Positions 34,090-43,240 of a stretch of 64,000 nucleotides of DNA are shown piece after piece; position 1 is the stretch's first letter, and each line of letters opens with the position of its first letter. The DNA comes from Domibacillus sp. DTU_2020_1001157_1_SI_ALB_TIR_016 (GTDB lineage: Bacteria; Bacillota; Bacilli; Bacillales; Domibacillaceae): contig NZ_CP135439.1 of the NCBI RefSeq assembly GCF_032341995.1, forward strand, positions 1,736,001-1,800,000, written 5' to 3'. The position numbers and the translations under genes were made by a program. Below the pieces are notes generated by a model. It did no database searches. It was given only the letters and a program-made list of their open reading frames with translations, and was not told the origin of the DNA.

Positions 34090-34945
34090 GGTGCTGTTCC
34101 TCCAATCCGAGAAAATATTCAGCGTTGCCTCCCAGGATTTTTTGCAATGTTTTCGGGCGAAGATTTAAGCTTTCTAAAGCGGGCTTTAACCTTGAAGCTC
34201 TAAAACGGGGGCCATTTGAGCCGAACATGACTTTATGGCCTAAATTTCGTTCAAGCCATAATGGACCCATATCACGCTTAAAAATTTGTTCGTAAAAGTC
34301 TTTAGCAGAATCCATATATAGCATGGATGTATCTGTATAAACATTTGGATATTTCAACAGTAGCATAATGGTTTCATTGATCCAGGGCCATCCAAAGTGT
34401 GCCAAACAAATCCGCAGAGCTGGATAATCATGAGCGATCTCCTCAAAGTTAAGCGGCTGTGCGTACTTAGCGAGTGCATTCGGCTCCCAGCTCATACCGG
34501 AATGAAACATAATTGGCTTATTGTACTCGATACATTTCTCGTAAATCGGCTTTAGCAACGGATCATTCGGATAAAATGTTTGCTTGGACGGATGTAATTT
34601 TAATCCCATAAGCTTTAAATCTTTAAAAGCATAGTCCAAAATATCAAGTGCGTCCTGACGGTGTGGGTCTACGCTTGCAAAGCCAATAAAGCGCTCGGGG
34701 CATAAATCGATGAGCTTTTTGACTTCCTCATTTGAAACAATATGCCCGCTGGATTGAGTTGTTAAATCTAAAGGCAAAAGAACCGTTTTATCAATACCGC
34801 TGTAATCCATTTCAATCAGCAATTCCTCCAGCGGATAAGGAGACTGCTTGAATACGCCGAATTGCTCCATACGATAATGTAAATTTTCTTTATCAGTACA
34901 AATATCCTCAAAAAAAATCGGATGTGTGTGCACATCAATGACCAT
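34082..34945 (-). CDS. Amidohydrolase family protein (ACMSD/PDC-hydrolase type)
   Basis: About 287 residues. VIDVHTHP at the N-terminus (metal ligands), GLKLHPSKQTF, PIMFHSGMSWEP, CLAHFGWPW and VMFGSNGPRF give the metal-dependent TIM-barrel signature (final Asp is Asn here). ATG 34945 follows AAGGTGG; the longer GTG start overlaps it. It lies in an operon behind a PfkB kinase whose promoter carries an FrlR-type box. The substrate may be an amide or lactone derived from glycated amino acids, by context only. Confidence 0.8.
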   Translation of the reverse strand: MVIDVHTHPIFFEDICTDKENLHYRMEQFGVFKQSPYPLEELLIEMDYSGIDKTVLLPLDLTTQSSGHIVSNEEVKKLIDLCPERFIGFASVDPHRQDALDILDYAFKDLKLMGLKLHPSKQTFYPNDPLLKPIYEKCIEYNKPIMFHSGMSWEPNALAKYAQPLNFEEIAHDYPALRICLAHFGWPWINETIMLLLKYPNVYTDTSMLYMDSAKDFYEQIFKRDMGPLWLERNLGHKVMFGSNGPRFRASRLKPALESLNLRPKTLQKILGGNAEYFLGLEEQHHG

Positions 34946-34970
34946 TTTTTCTTCCACCTTTTCGGTTTAT

Positions 34971-35753
34971 TTAATAAGGCTCGAACTGAGTGATTACGCT
35001 GGAGGCAAGCGTGGCGCCGCTTTTTAAACAATCCGGAATGCTTTGTCCGCGGATTATGCCATGGATAAAACCAGCAATAAAAGAATCTCCCGCACCGACT
35101 GTATTTACTACATCAACAGGAATGCTTTCCCCTTTGTGGAAGGCCTGCCCATCATAAGAAAGGCTTCCATGCTCGCCAAGCGTAACCGTAACAAGTGAAG
35201 GGCCGAGGTTTTTTGCCCATTTCATATAATCCCGAATAAAATTGTCCTCTTGTTCATACGAAAAAAAAGCGTAATCAACCGAAGGCAAGATCCGCTCAAT
35301 TCTTTCATCCTGCAGAAAAGTGGAAAAATCAAAAACGGTTTTCAACCCGCTCGATTGAAAGAAGGGGAGGCGGTTCAAAATTCTTCCGAATAAGTCTGTA
35401 TGCAGGTAATCGTGAGTTAAAATAAAGTCGATATCTTTTTGTGTGAGTGAAAATTGCTCCATTACACCTTCGTCTTCATCTCCATGAACGCGGTCATTTC
35501 CATTCAGTTCTAGCTGAATCACAGCGGTCGAGCCTGCCAGGGTATGAAGGTGGGAGATATCGATTCCTTCTTTTTTCAAGGTTTCTTTCATTAGCTCGCC
35601 ATACGAATCATTTCCAACGGCACTGATAAGAGAAGAGGCGTAACCGAGTCGGTTCATATGAACGGCAAAATCGACTCCGTTGCCTGTTGGATAATACTTT
35701 TTAAGATTGTTATATACATCTATACAGCAAAAGCCAGCGGCAGCTATTCTCAA
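34971..35753 (-). CDS. PfkB-family kinase, FrlD-like paralogue
   Basis: 260 residues. The N-terminal GFCCIDVYNNLKKYYPTGNG resembles fructoselysine kinases, and the ATP/catalytic site is NTVGAGDSFIAGF with catalytic Asp. It is distinct from the second FrlD-like kinase at 36892. It is divergent from frlB, sharing an intergenic region with two FrlR-type boxes. Two kinases may handle different Amadori compounds. Confidence 0.85.
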   Translation of the reverse strand: MRIAAAGFCCIDVYNNLKKYYPTGNGVDFAVHMNRLGYASSLISAVGNDSYGELMKETLKKEGIDISHLHTLAGSTAVIQLELNGNDRVHGDEDEGVMEQFSLTQKDIDFILTHDYLHTDLFGRILNRLPFFQSSGLKTVFDFSTFLQDERIERILPSVDYAFFSYEQEDNFIRDYMKWAKNLGPSLVTVTLGEHGSLSYDGQAFHKGESIPVDVVNTVGAGDSFIAGFIHGIIRGQSIPDCLKSGATLASSVITQFEPY

Positions 35754-35782
35754 AATAAAACCTCCTTAAAGAGTATGTAGTT

Positions 35783-35808
35783 AATAACGTTATAATACAT
35801 TATATAAT
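35783..35808. promoter_or_regulatory. FrlR-type operator (kinase side)
   Basis: AATAACGTTATAATACATT followed by ATATAAT, just upstream of the minus-strand kinase operon. Confidence 0.6.
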
Positions 35809-35882
35809 AGTTTAAATCTACAGAATATTTTAATAATTATATTGACGCATGGATAGAAAGGGATTATAGTAATAAAAAATAG

Positions 35883-35901
35883 ATACGTTATATAACGTTA
35901 T
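35883..35901. promoter_or_regulatory. FrlR-type operator (frlB side)
   Basis: ATACGTTATATAACGTTAT, two overlapping ACGTTAT palindromes, directly before the ribosome site of frlB. Confidence 0.65.
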
Positions 35902-35915
35902 GGGAGAGTGGGACA

Positions 35916-36878
35916 ATGAACGCACAACAAGTTGTTGCAGCTATTAGTTCAGAAGAAAACATTACAGAAGTTTATTTAGTTGCATGCGGAGGATCGCTGG
36001 TAGATATGTATCCAACTAAATATTTTCTTGAAAGTGAAGCTAAAGAAATCGTTACAGGTCTTTACACAGCCAATGAATTTGTTCATGCTACACCTAAGCG
36101 GTTAAATCCAAATTCCCTCGTGATTGTATGTTCACATGGAGGCAACACGCCTGAATCCGTCCATGCTGCAAAACGGGCAAAAGAGCACGGGGCGCATACA
36201 ATCGGATTAACACATAACAAAGAGGCAGCTCTCATCGAGCATTCTGATCATGTTTTCCTATATGAATGGGGAGCAGACAGTGATGTGAAAAATAATCCAA
36301 TGGCCATCATTTTGGAAATTGCCTCTGAAGTATTAAAGACTGTAGAAGGATATGAACACTACGAAGACTTCCGCGATGGCATCCAAAAAGCGAATGGCAT
36401 TATCAAAAAAGCAGAAGAGCTTGTAGCTGAAAGAGCAAGTGTATTTGCCGACCGCTATCAAAAAGAAGAATTGTTTTATATTTTATCAAGCGGCGCTTCT
36501 TATGGTCATGCGTACGGCTTTGCCATCTGCTCTTTGATGGAAATGCAGTGGCTGCATGCTGCTTCCATTCATTCAGGTGAGTACTTCCACGGCCCTTTTG
36601 AAGTGACAAATAAAGAAACACCTTTTATTTTGCTCGTTAACGAAGGGCGGACACGCGCTTTAGACGAAAGGGCAAAAGAGTTTTTAGCAAAGTATGCGGA
36701 AAAAGTAGAGATTGTGGATGCGAAGGAACTGGGTATCAACACAATTTCCGACAATGTTGTAGAATTCTTTAACCCGGTTTTATTTTACAGTGTTATGTGC
36801 GTATATCGTGAAGCATTGGCAAACGTACGCAATCATCCTCTCGAAACACGCAGATATATGGGGAAAGTAGCTTATTAA
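35916..36878 (+). CDS. frlB: Fructosamine-6-phosphate deglycase, SIS domain
   Basis: 320 residues with two SIS domains. The first has VYLVACGGSLVDMYP and IVCSHGGNTPESVHAA, the second FYILSSGASYGHAYGF and SGEYFHGPFEVT. Length and motifs match FrlB, which splits fructosyl-amino-acid 6-phosphates into glucose 6-phosphate and the free amino acid. It is followed after 13 nt by the FrlD-like kinase and then by frlR, and preceded by an FrlR-type operator. Confidence 0.88.
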   Translation: MNAQQVVAAISSEENITEVYLVACGGSLVDMYPTKYFLESEAKEIVTGLYTANEFVHATPKRLNPNSLVIVCSHGGNTPESVHAAKRAKEHGAHTIGLTHNKEAALIEHSDHVFLYEWGADSDVKNNPMAIILEIASEVLKTVEGYEHYEDFRDGIQKANGIIKKAEELVAERASVFADRYQKEELFYILSSGASYGHAYGFAICSLMEMQWLHAASIHSGEYFHGPFEVTNKETPFILLVNEGRTRALDERAKEFLAKYAEKVEIVDAKELGINTISDNVVEFFNPVLFYSVMCVYREALANVRNHPLETRRYMGKVAY

Positions 36879-36891
36879 TGGAGTGAAGGAT

Positions 36892-37710
36892 ATGATAAAG
36901 GTATTAGGAATAGGCGACAATGTTGTCGATAAATACGTTCATTTAAAGGTAATGTACCCGGGCGGGAACGCATTGAATTTCGCCGTTTTTGCAAAAAAAC
37001 TGGGGATTGAAGCAGCGTTTATCGGAACGTTTGGAGACGACAAAGAAGCAGAACATGTTCAAAGCGTTTTAAAAGAACTCGACATTGATTTTTCGAGGAG
37101 CCGGTTTTTAAAAGGAGAAAATGGATGTGCACGGGTTACTTTGCAGAAGGGGGATCGTGTTTTCCTAGATAGCAACAATGGAGGGGTAACCGGGGAAAAC
37201 CCACTTATTCTGACGGAAGAAGATAAAGAGTATATAAAAGGTTTTAACCTGATGCATACCGGTCTTTACAGCCATACAGGCCACTTGTTAAGTGAATTAA
37301 GCTCTTTAGGAGTGCCGCTCTCTTTTGATTTTTCTGATGATTTTGAGCAGGAACAAATAGACAAGTATATCTCTCACGTACAGTATGCGTTTTTCTCATG
37401 CAGCCACTTGTCTGAAAACGAAACAAGGGAATTTTTAAAGAGAAACTTTCAAATAAGTGGCCAGCTTTTGATCGCCACGCGTGGAAATGCACCTGCCATT
37501 GCTTATGATGGAGCCGGATTTTACAGCCAGGCTCCTGAATCTGTTGAAGCGGTAGATACGATGGGCGCAGGGGACTCCTTTATCACGGCTTTCCTGCTTT
37601 CCCATATTACGGGCAATGAAGTAAGCGAGTCGTTAAAGTCAGCCGTCTCCTATGCAGCCAAAAGCTGCCTCGTAGAAGGATCGTTTGGCTTTGGTATTTC
37701 ATACAGTTAA
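36892..37710 (+). CDS. frlD: Fructoselysine/fructosamine kinase (PfkB family)
   Basis: 272 residues. VLGIGDNVVDKYVHLKVMYP with GGNALNFAV is the FrlD-type N-terminus, and DTMGAGDSFITAF is the C-terminal PfkB signature with catalytic Asp. It phosphorylates fructosamines at C6 for FrlB. ATG 36892 is preferred over GTG 36883 because GGAG lies about 8 nt upstream. It is translationally close to frlB. Confidence 0.87.
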   Translation: MIKVLGIGDNVVDKYVHLKVMYPGGNALNFAVFAKKLGIEAAFIGTFGDDKEAEHVQSVLKELDIDFSRSRFLKGENGCARVTLQKGDRVFLDSNNGGVTGENPLILTEEDKEYIKGFNLMHTGLYSHTGHLLSELSSLGVPLSFDFSDDFEQEQIDKYISHVQYAFFSCSHLSENETREFLKRNFQISGQLLIATRGNAPAIAYDGAGFYSQAPESVEAVDTMGAGDSFITAFLLSHITGNEVSESLKSAVSYAAKSCLVEGSFGFGISYS

Positions 37711-37798
37711 GTGCTGAGACTTACTTGTGCTATAGTAAAACGTTTGGTACTCTTGCTCATAAGAACCAAATTCTATATTGGACAAGTGGGGGCGGAAT

Positions 37799-38512
37799 AT
37801 GTTAAAGCCGGAAAATCAGGAACCTTTATATATACAATTAAAAAAAGCCATTCAAGCGATGATTTTCAATGGCGATTTTCAGCAGGGAGATAAAATCCCG
37901 ACTGAAGTTGAATTAAGTGAACAGTATAATATCAGCCGGATTACAGTACGAAAAGCTGTAGAAGAAATGGTGAAAGAAGGCTATTTAATCAAAAAGCAGG
38001 GCAAAGGAACTTTCGTCAACAATTTAAAAATTGACCGAAAAGTGGAACATGTAATGAGCTTCAGTGCAGCCTGCGAGTCAAAAGGGCTGACTTCTCACAG
38101 TGTTATTACCAAAAAAGAAATAATCGAACCGGACGAGGATTTGAAGAAGGATTTACGCCTGGAAGAGGATGAGAAAGTCATTTATATTCAGAGGAAAAGG
38201 TATGCGGGAAACAGTCCGCTTATGTTGGAGAATAATTATTATCCGCAGCATCGTTTTCAATTTTTAATGAACGAATCATTGGAAGGGTCTCTCTACGATT
38301 TATTGGAGAAGAAATATGATATTCGTCCTGAAAACCCGGGAGAGACCATTTTGGAAATTACGTTAGCGGATGAAGAAAAAGCACAATTATTAGAGACCTC
38401 ATTAGGAAAAGCGCTTTTTTACATGAGAACGATTATCTATGACCAGCATAATCAGCCTGTTCATGTCGGAAGACAGTATATCATTGGTGAACGCTATCAA
38501 TTTACCCTATAA
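37799..38512 (+). CDS. frlR: GntR/HutC-family regulator (FrlR-like)
   Basis: 238 residues. The winged HTH GDKIPTEVELSEQYNISRIT, then VRKAVEEMVKEGYLIKKQGKGTFV, is followed by a UTRA effector domain (GNSPLMLENNYYP, VHVGRQYI). Gene position matches FrlR, repressor of fructosamine operons relieved by the phosphorylated substrate. GGGGGCGG precedes ATG 37799. The proposed operators are the ATAACGTTAT repeats before each unit of the locus. Confidence 0.85.
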   Translation: MLKPENQEPLYIQLKKAIQAMIFNGDFQQGDKIPTEVELSEQYNISRITVRKAVEEMVKEGYLIKKQGKGTFVNNLKIDRKVEHVMSFSAACESKGLTSHSVITKKEIIEPDEDLKKDLRLEEDEKVIYIQRKRYAGNSPLMLENNYYPQHRFQFLMNESLEGSLYDLLEKKYDIRPENPGETILEITLADEEKAQLLETSLGKALFYMRTIIYDQHNQPVHVGRQYIIGERYQFTL

Positions 38513-38566
38513 ATCTCTTTCTGCTTCTTTACAACAGATGTTTTACCATTCTTCTGCCTTTACCTG

Positions 38567-38585
38567 TAACGTTTTATGTCGTTAT
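38567..38585. promoter_or_regulatory. Possible weak FrlR-type operator before frlC
   Basis: TAACGTTTTATGTCGTTAT resembles the other boxes but with mismatches in the centre. Confidence 0.4.
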
Positions 38586-38625
38586 CAAGTTCAGCTTTAA
38601 AATCAGTCCAAAGGGAGATAGCAGA

Positions 38626-39462
38626 ATGCCGCAAATCAAGCGCAGCCAAATTGCCGGAATGAATATTCACTATTTATTTTACTCACTTGATTATTTTTTT
38701 GCTGCCCAGCAAAAAGCAGGCATTGAAAGCATTGAGTTATGGGGAGGAGCTCCGCACTTTTTAATGGATTCAATGTCTTACGCAGACTGTAAAAAGGTAA
38801 AGCAAAAAGCTGCCCAACATGATGTGAAAATTGTGGCTTTTACCCCTGAATCCATCATTTATCCTTATAATATTGCGGCGCCTGATCCGGACCAGTTTGA
38901 GAAAAGCAAGCTTTACTTTACCAATGCGGTAAAGGCAGCTGCTGAATTAGGCACTTCTTTAATGACGATTAATTCAGGATATGGATATTTAAATGAAGCT
39001 AAGGAAGAAGCATGGAAACGTTCAGCAGAAATGCTTCACCACTTAGCCCTTGTAGCAGAAAAAGAAGGCGTTACCATTACGATGGAAACATTACGGCCAG
39101 AAGAATCAAAAATTGTAACCACTCTTGAAGAAGCGATAAGAATGCATAAAGAAATCAATTCGCCTGCTTTTAAAATCATGCTTGATACAGTGGCGATGAG
39201 CGTAGCTGGTGAAACGATGGAAGACTGGTTCGCTGCATTTGGAGAAGAGATTGCGCATATCCACTTTGTAGATTGCAAGCCTTACGGACACCTGGCATGG
39301 GGAGACGGCAGCCTGGATGTAAGCAAGCAGTTTGAAATCCTCAATCGATATCAATACAAAGGCTTTTTAGGCCAGGAAATTACAGAGATGAAATACTTTG
39401 AAAAGCCGGATGAAGTCGATCAGCGGATTATGGATCACTTAACTCCGTTTTTTAACGACTAA
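38626..39462 (+). CDS. frlC: Sugar phosphate isomerase/epimerase, fructoselysine 3-epimerase-like
   Basis: 278 residues, xylose-isomerase-like TIM barrel. IESIELWGGAPHFL, the metal Glu in TITMETLRPEESK, MLDTVAMSV, HIHFVDCKPYGHLAWGDGS and FLGQEITEM place the metal ligands (Glu, Asp, His, Glu). It matches FrlC, which interconverts fructoselysine and psicoselysine. AAAGGGAG precedes the ATG and a strong terminator follows. Confidence 0.82.
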   Translation: MPQIKRSQIAGMNIHYLFYSLDYFFAAQQKAGIESIELWGGAPHFLMDSMSYADCKKVKQKAAQHDVKIVAFTPESIIYPYNIAAPDPDQFEKSKLYFTNAVKAAAELGTSLMTINSGYGYLNEAKEEAWKRSAEMLHHLALVAEKEGVTITMETLRPEESKIVTTLEEAIRMHKEINSPAFKIMLDTVAMSVAGETMEDWFAAFGEEIAHIHFVDCKPYGHLAWGDGSLDVSKQFEILNRYQYKGFLGQEITEMKYFEKPDEVDQRIMDHLTPFFND

Positions 39463-39502
39463 ATACACCAATAAACATCGTATGCATTTTAAATGGAAGC
39501 GC

Positions 39503-39542
39503 AAAAAGAGCAATTGTCCTGACAGGATAATTACTCTTTTTT
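39503..39542 (+). terminator. Terminator after frlC
   Basis: AAAAAGAG-AATT-TCCT pairs with AGGA-AATT-CTCTTTTTT, two single-base mismatches in a long stem. Confidence 0.85.
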
Positions 39543-39680
39543 GCAAATGTATGCAATTTTAAAGGAACCATTTCGTCTTAACTTTAATATCTTCATTGAT
39601 TTTTAAAAAATATTAAATGTCAAGAAACATGTCATGAAAAGTCATTGACAGCCTAAATAGAAAGTTGTATAAATAGTTAA

Positions 39681-39700
39681 ATAACGTTATATAACATTAC
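39681..39700. promoter_or_regulatory. FrlR-type operator before the ABC importer
   Basis: ATAACGTTATATAACATTAC, nearly the same as the box before frlB, about 220 nt upstream of the binding protein gene. Confidence 0.6.
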
Positions 39701-39919
39701 ATCGAATGTTCATACTTTATACGACTTTTAACCTGTTAGAAAAAGTATAGCAAAAACCGATTCAGTAAGGTTGGAGGGGGCATTTCGCAAAAAAATTATT
39801 TGAAAATTTAAAAAATATGCGAGTGGCATATCACTTATTTTTAACAGCAATGCATTTTGATTTTTTATTAATGAAACCAAGATCGTCATTAAAATTCCCC
39901 AAAGAAAGAAGGACGAATG

Positions 39920-40711
39920 ATGAGAAAAGCACGTGTTTTACTTATTTTGTCGGTTTTCCTTTGTCTTATTTTATCAGCCTGCAGCAATCAAAGCGGGGCT
40001 GATGGTGTTTCGAGCGAGAAGAAAGTGTTGAGAATGGGAACTTCTGCTGACTTTGCTCCTTTTGAATATGTAGACACGGAAACGAACGAAATTGTAGGGT
40101 ATGACATCGACTTTGCCAGAGCAATTGCAAAAGAATTAGGATATGAACTGGAAATTGTCGATATTGAATTTTCAGGCTTAATTACAGCTATGCAAAATGG
40201 AAAAGTAGATTTTGCTATTTCTGCGATTGAACCAACCGCTGAGCGAAAGAAAAATGCAGACTTTTCAATTCCTTACCACCGAAGTGAGCTTGTACTTCTT
40301 ACGATGAAAGACAGCGGAATCAACAGTGTAGAGGACCTTAAAGGAAAAACAGTCGGTGTTCAAGCTGGATCCCTTCAAGAAACAATGGCAAAGGACCTTC
40401 AGAAAAAAACAGATTTTGAGATTACGACGCGGGACCGGGTAGCTGAAATTGTTCAGGAAATCGCGGTTGACAGAATTGATGCAACAATCATGGAGATGCC
40501 TGTGACAAAAGGTTATATGGCTAATAATAAAGAGTTAAAAACGGTTGCGATTCCGGGTGTTGAAACGGGAGGCGCTGCAATCGCCTTCCCTAAAGGAAGC
40601 GAGCTGCCGGAGAAGTTCAATCCTGTTATTGAGAAAATGGAAAAAGACGGAGAGCTGGAAGAGTTAACGGTTAAATGGTTTGGCGAAAAAAGTTTAGAAG
40701 TAAAGAAATAA
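39920..40711 (+). CDS. Polar amino-acid-type ABC transporter substrate-binding lipoprotein
   Basis: 263 residues. The signal peptide ends with lipobox LILSAC; SBP_bac_3 motifs GTSADFAPFEYVD, IVGYDIDFARAIAKELG, DFAISAIEPTAERKK follow. ATG 39920 has 6-nt spacing to AAGGA; ATG 39917 is too near. With the FrlR-type box upstream it likely binds fructosyl-amino acids, an alternative to the sugar-type FrlONM importer of B. subtilis (inference). Confidence 0.85.
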   Translation: MRKARVLLILSVFLCLILSACSNQSGADGVSSEKKVLRMGTSADFAPFEYVDTETNEIVGYDIDFARAIAKELGYELEIVDIEFSGLITAMQNGKVDFAISAIEPTAERKKNADFSIPYHRSELVLLTMKDSGINSVEDLKGKTVGVQAGSLQETMAKDLQKKTDFEITTRDRVAEIVQEIAVDRIDATIMEMPVTKGYMANNKELKTVAIPGVETGGAAIAFPKGSELPEKFNPVIEKMEKDGELEELTVKWFGEKSLEVKK

Positions 40712-40739
40712 AAGATTTTGGCTGAAAGGAATGAGGGGT

Positions 40740-41399
40740 ATGAATTTAGACTTTACCCAAGTCATACCCTCAATCCCCTATATTTTACAGGGGCTTGGGG
40801 TTACCATCAAAATCGTATTAACATCAGCCCTCTTTGGTTTTATCATTGGTGTGATCTTGTCGCTTTTGAAAATTAGCCATAATAAAGTGCTTTCTGGATT
40901 TGCGGATGTGTACACATCCATTTTCCGGGGGACCCCGTTAGTATTGCAGCTTATGATTTTTTATTACGGGCTTCCGCAATTTATTGGGTTTGATATTGAT
41001 GCATACTGGGCTGCCGTTTTAGCATTTGGATTAAATTCGGGTGCCTATATTTCTGAAGTCATCCGTGCGGGAATTTTAGCCGTTGATAAAGGACAGCGGG
41101 AGGCTGCTCTTGCACTAGGCATTCCTTACAAGCTGACAATGAAAGATATCATTCTTCCACAGGCTATGAAAAATATTCTGCCGGCTTTAATGAATGAATT
41201 TATTACCCTCACAAAAGAATCAGCGATTGTCACCGTAATCGGGGCGCTGGATGTGATGCGCCGGGCGTATATTATTGGAGGGCAGACTTACCGATTTTTT
41301 GAGCCTCTAATTATAGCTGGTTTGATTTACTATATCATTATTATTGGATTAACATTCTTAGGGAAACTCGTGGAAAGGAGGATGCGGAGAAGTGATTAA
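40740..41399 (+). CDS. Amino-acid-type ABC transporter permease
   Basis: About 219 residues, five hydrophobic spans, His/Glu/Gln permease family. [18 protein letters not shown] and the EAA loop [20 protein letters not shown] are intact. ATG 40740 is chosen with AAAGGA 10 nt upstream; ATG 40731 leaves one base. Its end overlaps the ATPase start by 8 nt. Confidence 0.87.
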   Translation: MNLDFTQVIPSIPYILQGLGVTIKIVLTSALFGFIIGVILSLLKISHNKVLSGFADVYTSIFRGTPLVLQLMIFYYGLPQFIGFDIDAYWAAVLAFGLNSGAYISEVIRAGILAVDKGQREAALALGIPYKLTMKDIILPQAMKNILPALMNEFITLTKESAIVTVIGALDVMRRAYIIGGQTYRFFEPLIIAGLIYYIIIIGLTFLGKLVERRMRRSD

Positions 41400-42114
41400 G
41401 ATAAAAGATCTTCACAAAAAGTTTGGTACAAACGAAGTGTTAAAAGGCATATCAACTGACATTAAAGAAGGCGAAGTGGTCGCTATTATCGGCCCGTCCG
41501 GTTCTGGAAAATCTACTTTTCTAAGATGTCTTAATTTATTAGAAGTCCCGACCAGCGGGCAGATTTTTATTGAAAACATCGAAATTACAAAACCGAAAGC
41601 GGATATTCGGAAAATCCGGCAAAATGTAGGAATGGTGTTTCAGCATTTTAATTTGTTTCCCCATAAGACGGTATTGGAAAATTTAACGTATGCGCCTGTA
41701 AAAGTGAAAGGAGTAGGACAAGCAGAAGCGGAAGCAAAAGGAAGAGAGCTTTTAAAGAAAGTGGGCCTGGCCCAGAAAGAAAATGAGTATCCAATCCGTT
41801 TATCCGGGGGACAGAAGCAGCGCGTCGCCATTGCAAGAGCACTTGCTATGAGCCCTGACATTATGCTGTTTGATGAACCAACTTCAGCGCTGGATCCGGA
41901 AATGGTCAAAGAAGTGCTGGAAGTGGTAAAATCTCTTGCCACAACAGGCATGACCATGGCCATTGTAACGCACGAAATGGGATTTGCTCGGGAAGTGGCA
42001 GACCGCATCCTGTTTTTAGATGGAGGCGCTCTCGTAGAAGATGCTCATCCTCGTGAGTTTTTCTCTTCCCCTAAAAGCAAACGTGCTCAGGAATTTTTAG
42101 AAAAGATGCTATAG
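41392..42114 (+). CDS. Amino-acid-type ABC transporter ATPase
   Basis: 240 residues with Walker [11 protein letters not shown]-loop [14 protein letters not shown], signature [15 protein letters not shown], Walker [16 protein letters not shown] and H-loop [11 protein letters not shown] start at 41392, behind AGGAGGA and overlapping the permease gene, so coupled. It energises the importer of the fructosamine regulon. Confidence 0.9.
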   Translation: MIKIKDLHKKFGTNEVLKGISTDIKEGEVVAIIGPSGSGKSTFLRCLNLLEVPTSGQIFIENIEITKPKADIRKIRQNVGMVFQHFNLFPHKTVLENLTYAPVKVKGVGQAEAEAKGRELLKKVGLAQKENEYPIRLSGGQKQRVAIARALAMSPDIMLFDEPTSALDPEMVKEVLEVVKSLATTGMTMAIVTHEMGFAREVADRILFLDGGALVEDAHPREFFSSPKSKRAQEFLEKML

Positions 42115-42207
42115 AAAGTTTGAATAAGGTTGGAAAAGTAATAAAAATTGCCCGTGGCAGTTTCGTGTAAAATGTAAGTTCCTACATCAACATTCACGGT
42201 GGGCTGT

Positions 42208-42303
42208 CACGAGCTGCCATTTGAACGCGTACGCATAGAAATACTAAAAGAATCCGGCTGTTCCCTGAGGGACATTGCCAAAAGAATCGGCCGGTCGGCA
42301 TTT
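42208..42303 (+). mobile_element. IS30-family transposase N-terminal relic
   Basis: The plus strand reads HELPFERVRIEILKESGCSL then RDIAKRIGRSA, the HTH of IS30 transposases (LTxEERxxIExLLxxGxSxRxIAxxLGRS). It breaks off after the recognition helix. Confidence 0.65.
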
Positions 42304-42517
42304 TGTTGTACGCAGAGTATAGCAACATTTATATAAAACCAATTAACTATACTCTTTTTTCTATTCCATACGGGGACAGAAAGTGATTTATCTTCACCCT
42401 GATAAGTTTTCTTTCTCTTTATGTTAACTTTACATGTTTCAAAACTCATTATTTTCGAATAATTAATAAATGAATGGTCTTGAAGGTTTTTAACGATATA
42501 AACAAAGTAGGAAAAAA

Positions 42518-42661
42518 ATGAAGCTTTCCCATTTATCAGACAAACTACTTATCCGAGCGTATAAGCAGGCGAAAAAAATTAATCTGGATAAGGAATTCGT
42601 CTACATGCTTGAGAAGGAAATCTATAAAAGAAATCTTTCAACAAAAGACGAAGCTCGCTGA
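42518..42661 (+). CDS. sda: Sda-like sporulation checkpoint peptide 1
   Basis: 47 residues, MKLSHLSDKLLIRAYKQAKK then INLDKEFVYMLEKEIYKRNL. It matches Sda (LSDELLIESYxKAxxLxLxxDFIxLIExEIxRRxL), which binds histidine kinase KinA and delays sporulation when replication is perturbed. AGTAGG is upstream of ATG 42518 and a strong terminator follows. A paralogue is encoded at 59123-59266. Confidence 0.75.
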   Translation: MKLSHLSDKLLIRAYKQAKKINLDKEFVYMLEKEIYKRNLSTKDEAR

Positions 42662-42667
42662 TGTTTC

Positions 42668-42709
42668 AAATAAGGAACTGATCATTTTAGATCAGTTCCT
42701 TATTTATTT
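42668..42709 (+). terminator. Terminator after the Sda-like gene
   Basis: AAATAAGGAACTGATC (42668-42683) pairs perfectly with 42690-42705, loop ATTTTA; AT-rich tail. Confidence 0.85.
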
Positions 42710-42742
42710 AAGATTATATTGTTAATTAGATTTACATCTAAT

Positions 42743-42893
42743 TCAATTTCTTTCTCGCTGATATATTTCTTCAAGGATTTCCGCAGCAATATCCTGCATA
42801 CTCTTGCCTGTCTGTTCTCCTTTTTTACGTAACCAATCTTTAATATCTACCGAAAGCGAAACTGACAGCAGCTCTTCTTCCGAGAATCGATTC
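42743..42893 (-). pseudogene. Relic 2 of the HTH/RHH protein C-terminus
   Basis: The frame reads SEEELLSVSLSVDIKDWLRK then KGEQTGKSMQDIAAEILEEI and stops at 42743, matching the end of the protein at 47972. Upstream it is cut off by an IS21 relic. Confidence 0.75.
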
Positions 42894-42968
42894 AACAACG
42901 GAAAAAAAGCCGGCAGAATTCTGGATCAAGGAAAGGCTGGCACCTTTCACGCTGCAAATGATGTATAG

Positions 42969-43240
42969 GTCGCTGTCCGCCCGTTAAGCTTATACGACCA
43001 ATTCATTCAGGAAGGTAGTGAAAGGCGATGAACCAGCTCATTGATACATACTGTAAATCACTTAGACTGCCGGCCATTCAGTCAGAATAGCGCGCCCTCA
43101 CTGAAGAAGCTTCCAAAAATAATATAGCATACCACACTTTTTTTAGAGTGACTATTAGAAATGGCCGAGTATTCTCTCTGAATGACCTCAGTTACCGAAT
43201 GAGCAACAAAGGCTTCGAAAAAGGTACGGAAATTGTATAA
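42969..43240 (+). mobile_element. IS21-family relic (IstA end plus deleted IstB)
   Basis: VAVRPLSLYDQFIQEGSERR ends at TGA 43029, overlapping ATGA with MNQLIDTYCKSLRLPAIQSE, the start of an IstB helper ATPase. IstB then has a TAG, continues RALTEEASKNNIAYHTF and jumps to a C-terminal-like tail ending at 43238. About two thirds of IstB, including its P-loop, is missing. Confidence 0.75.
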
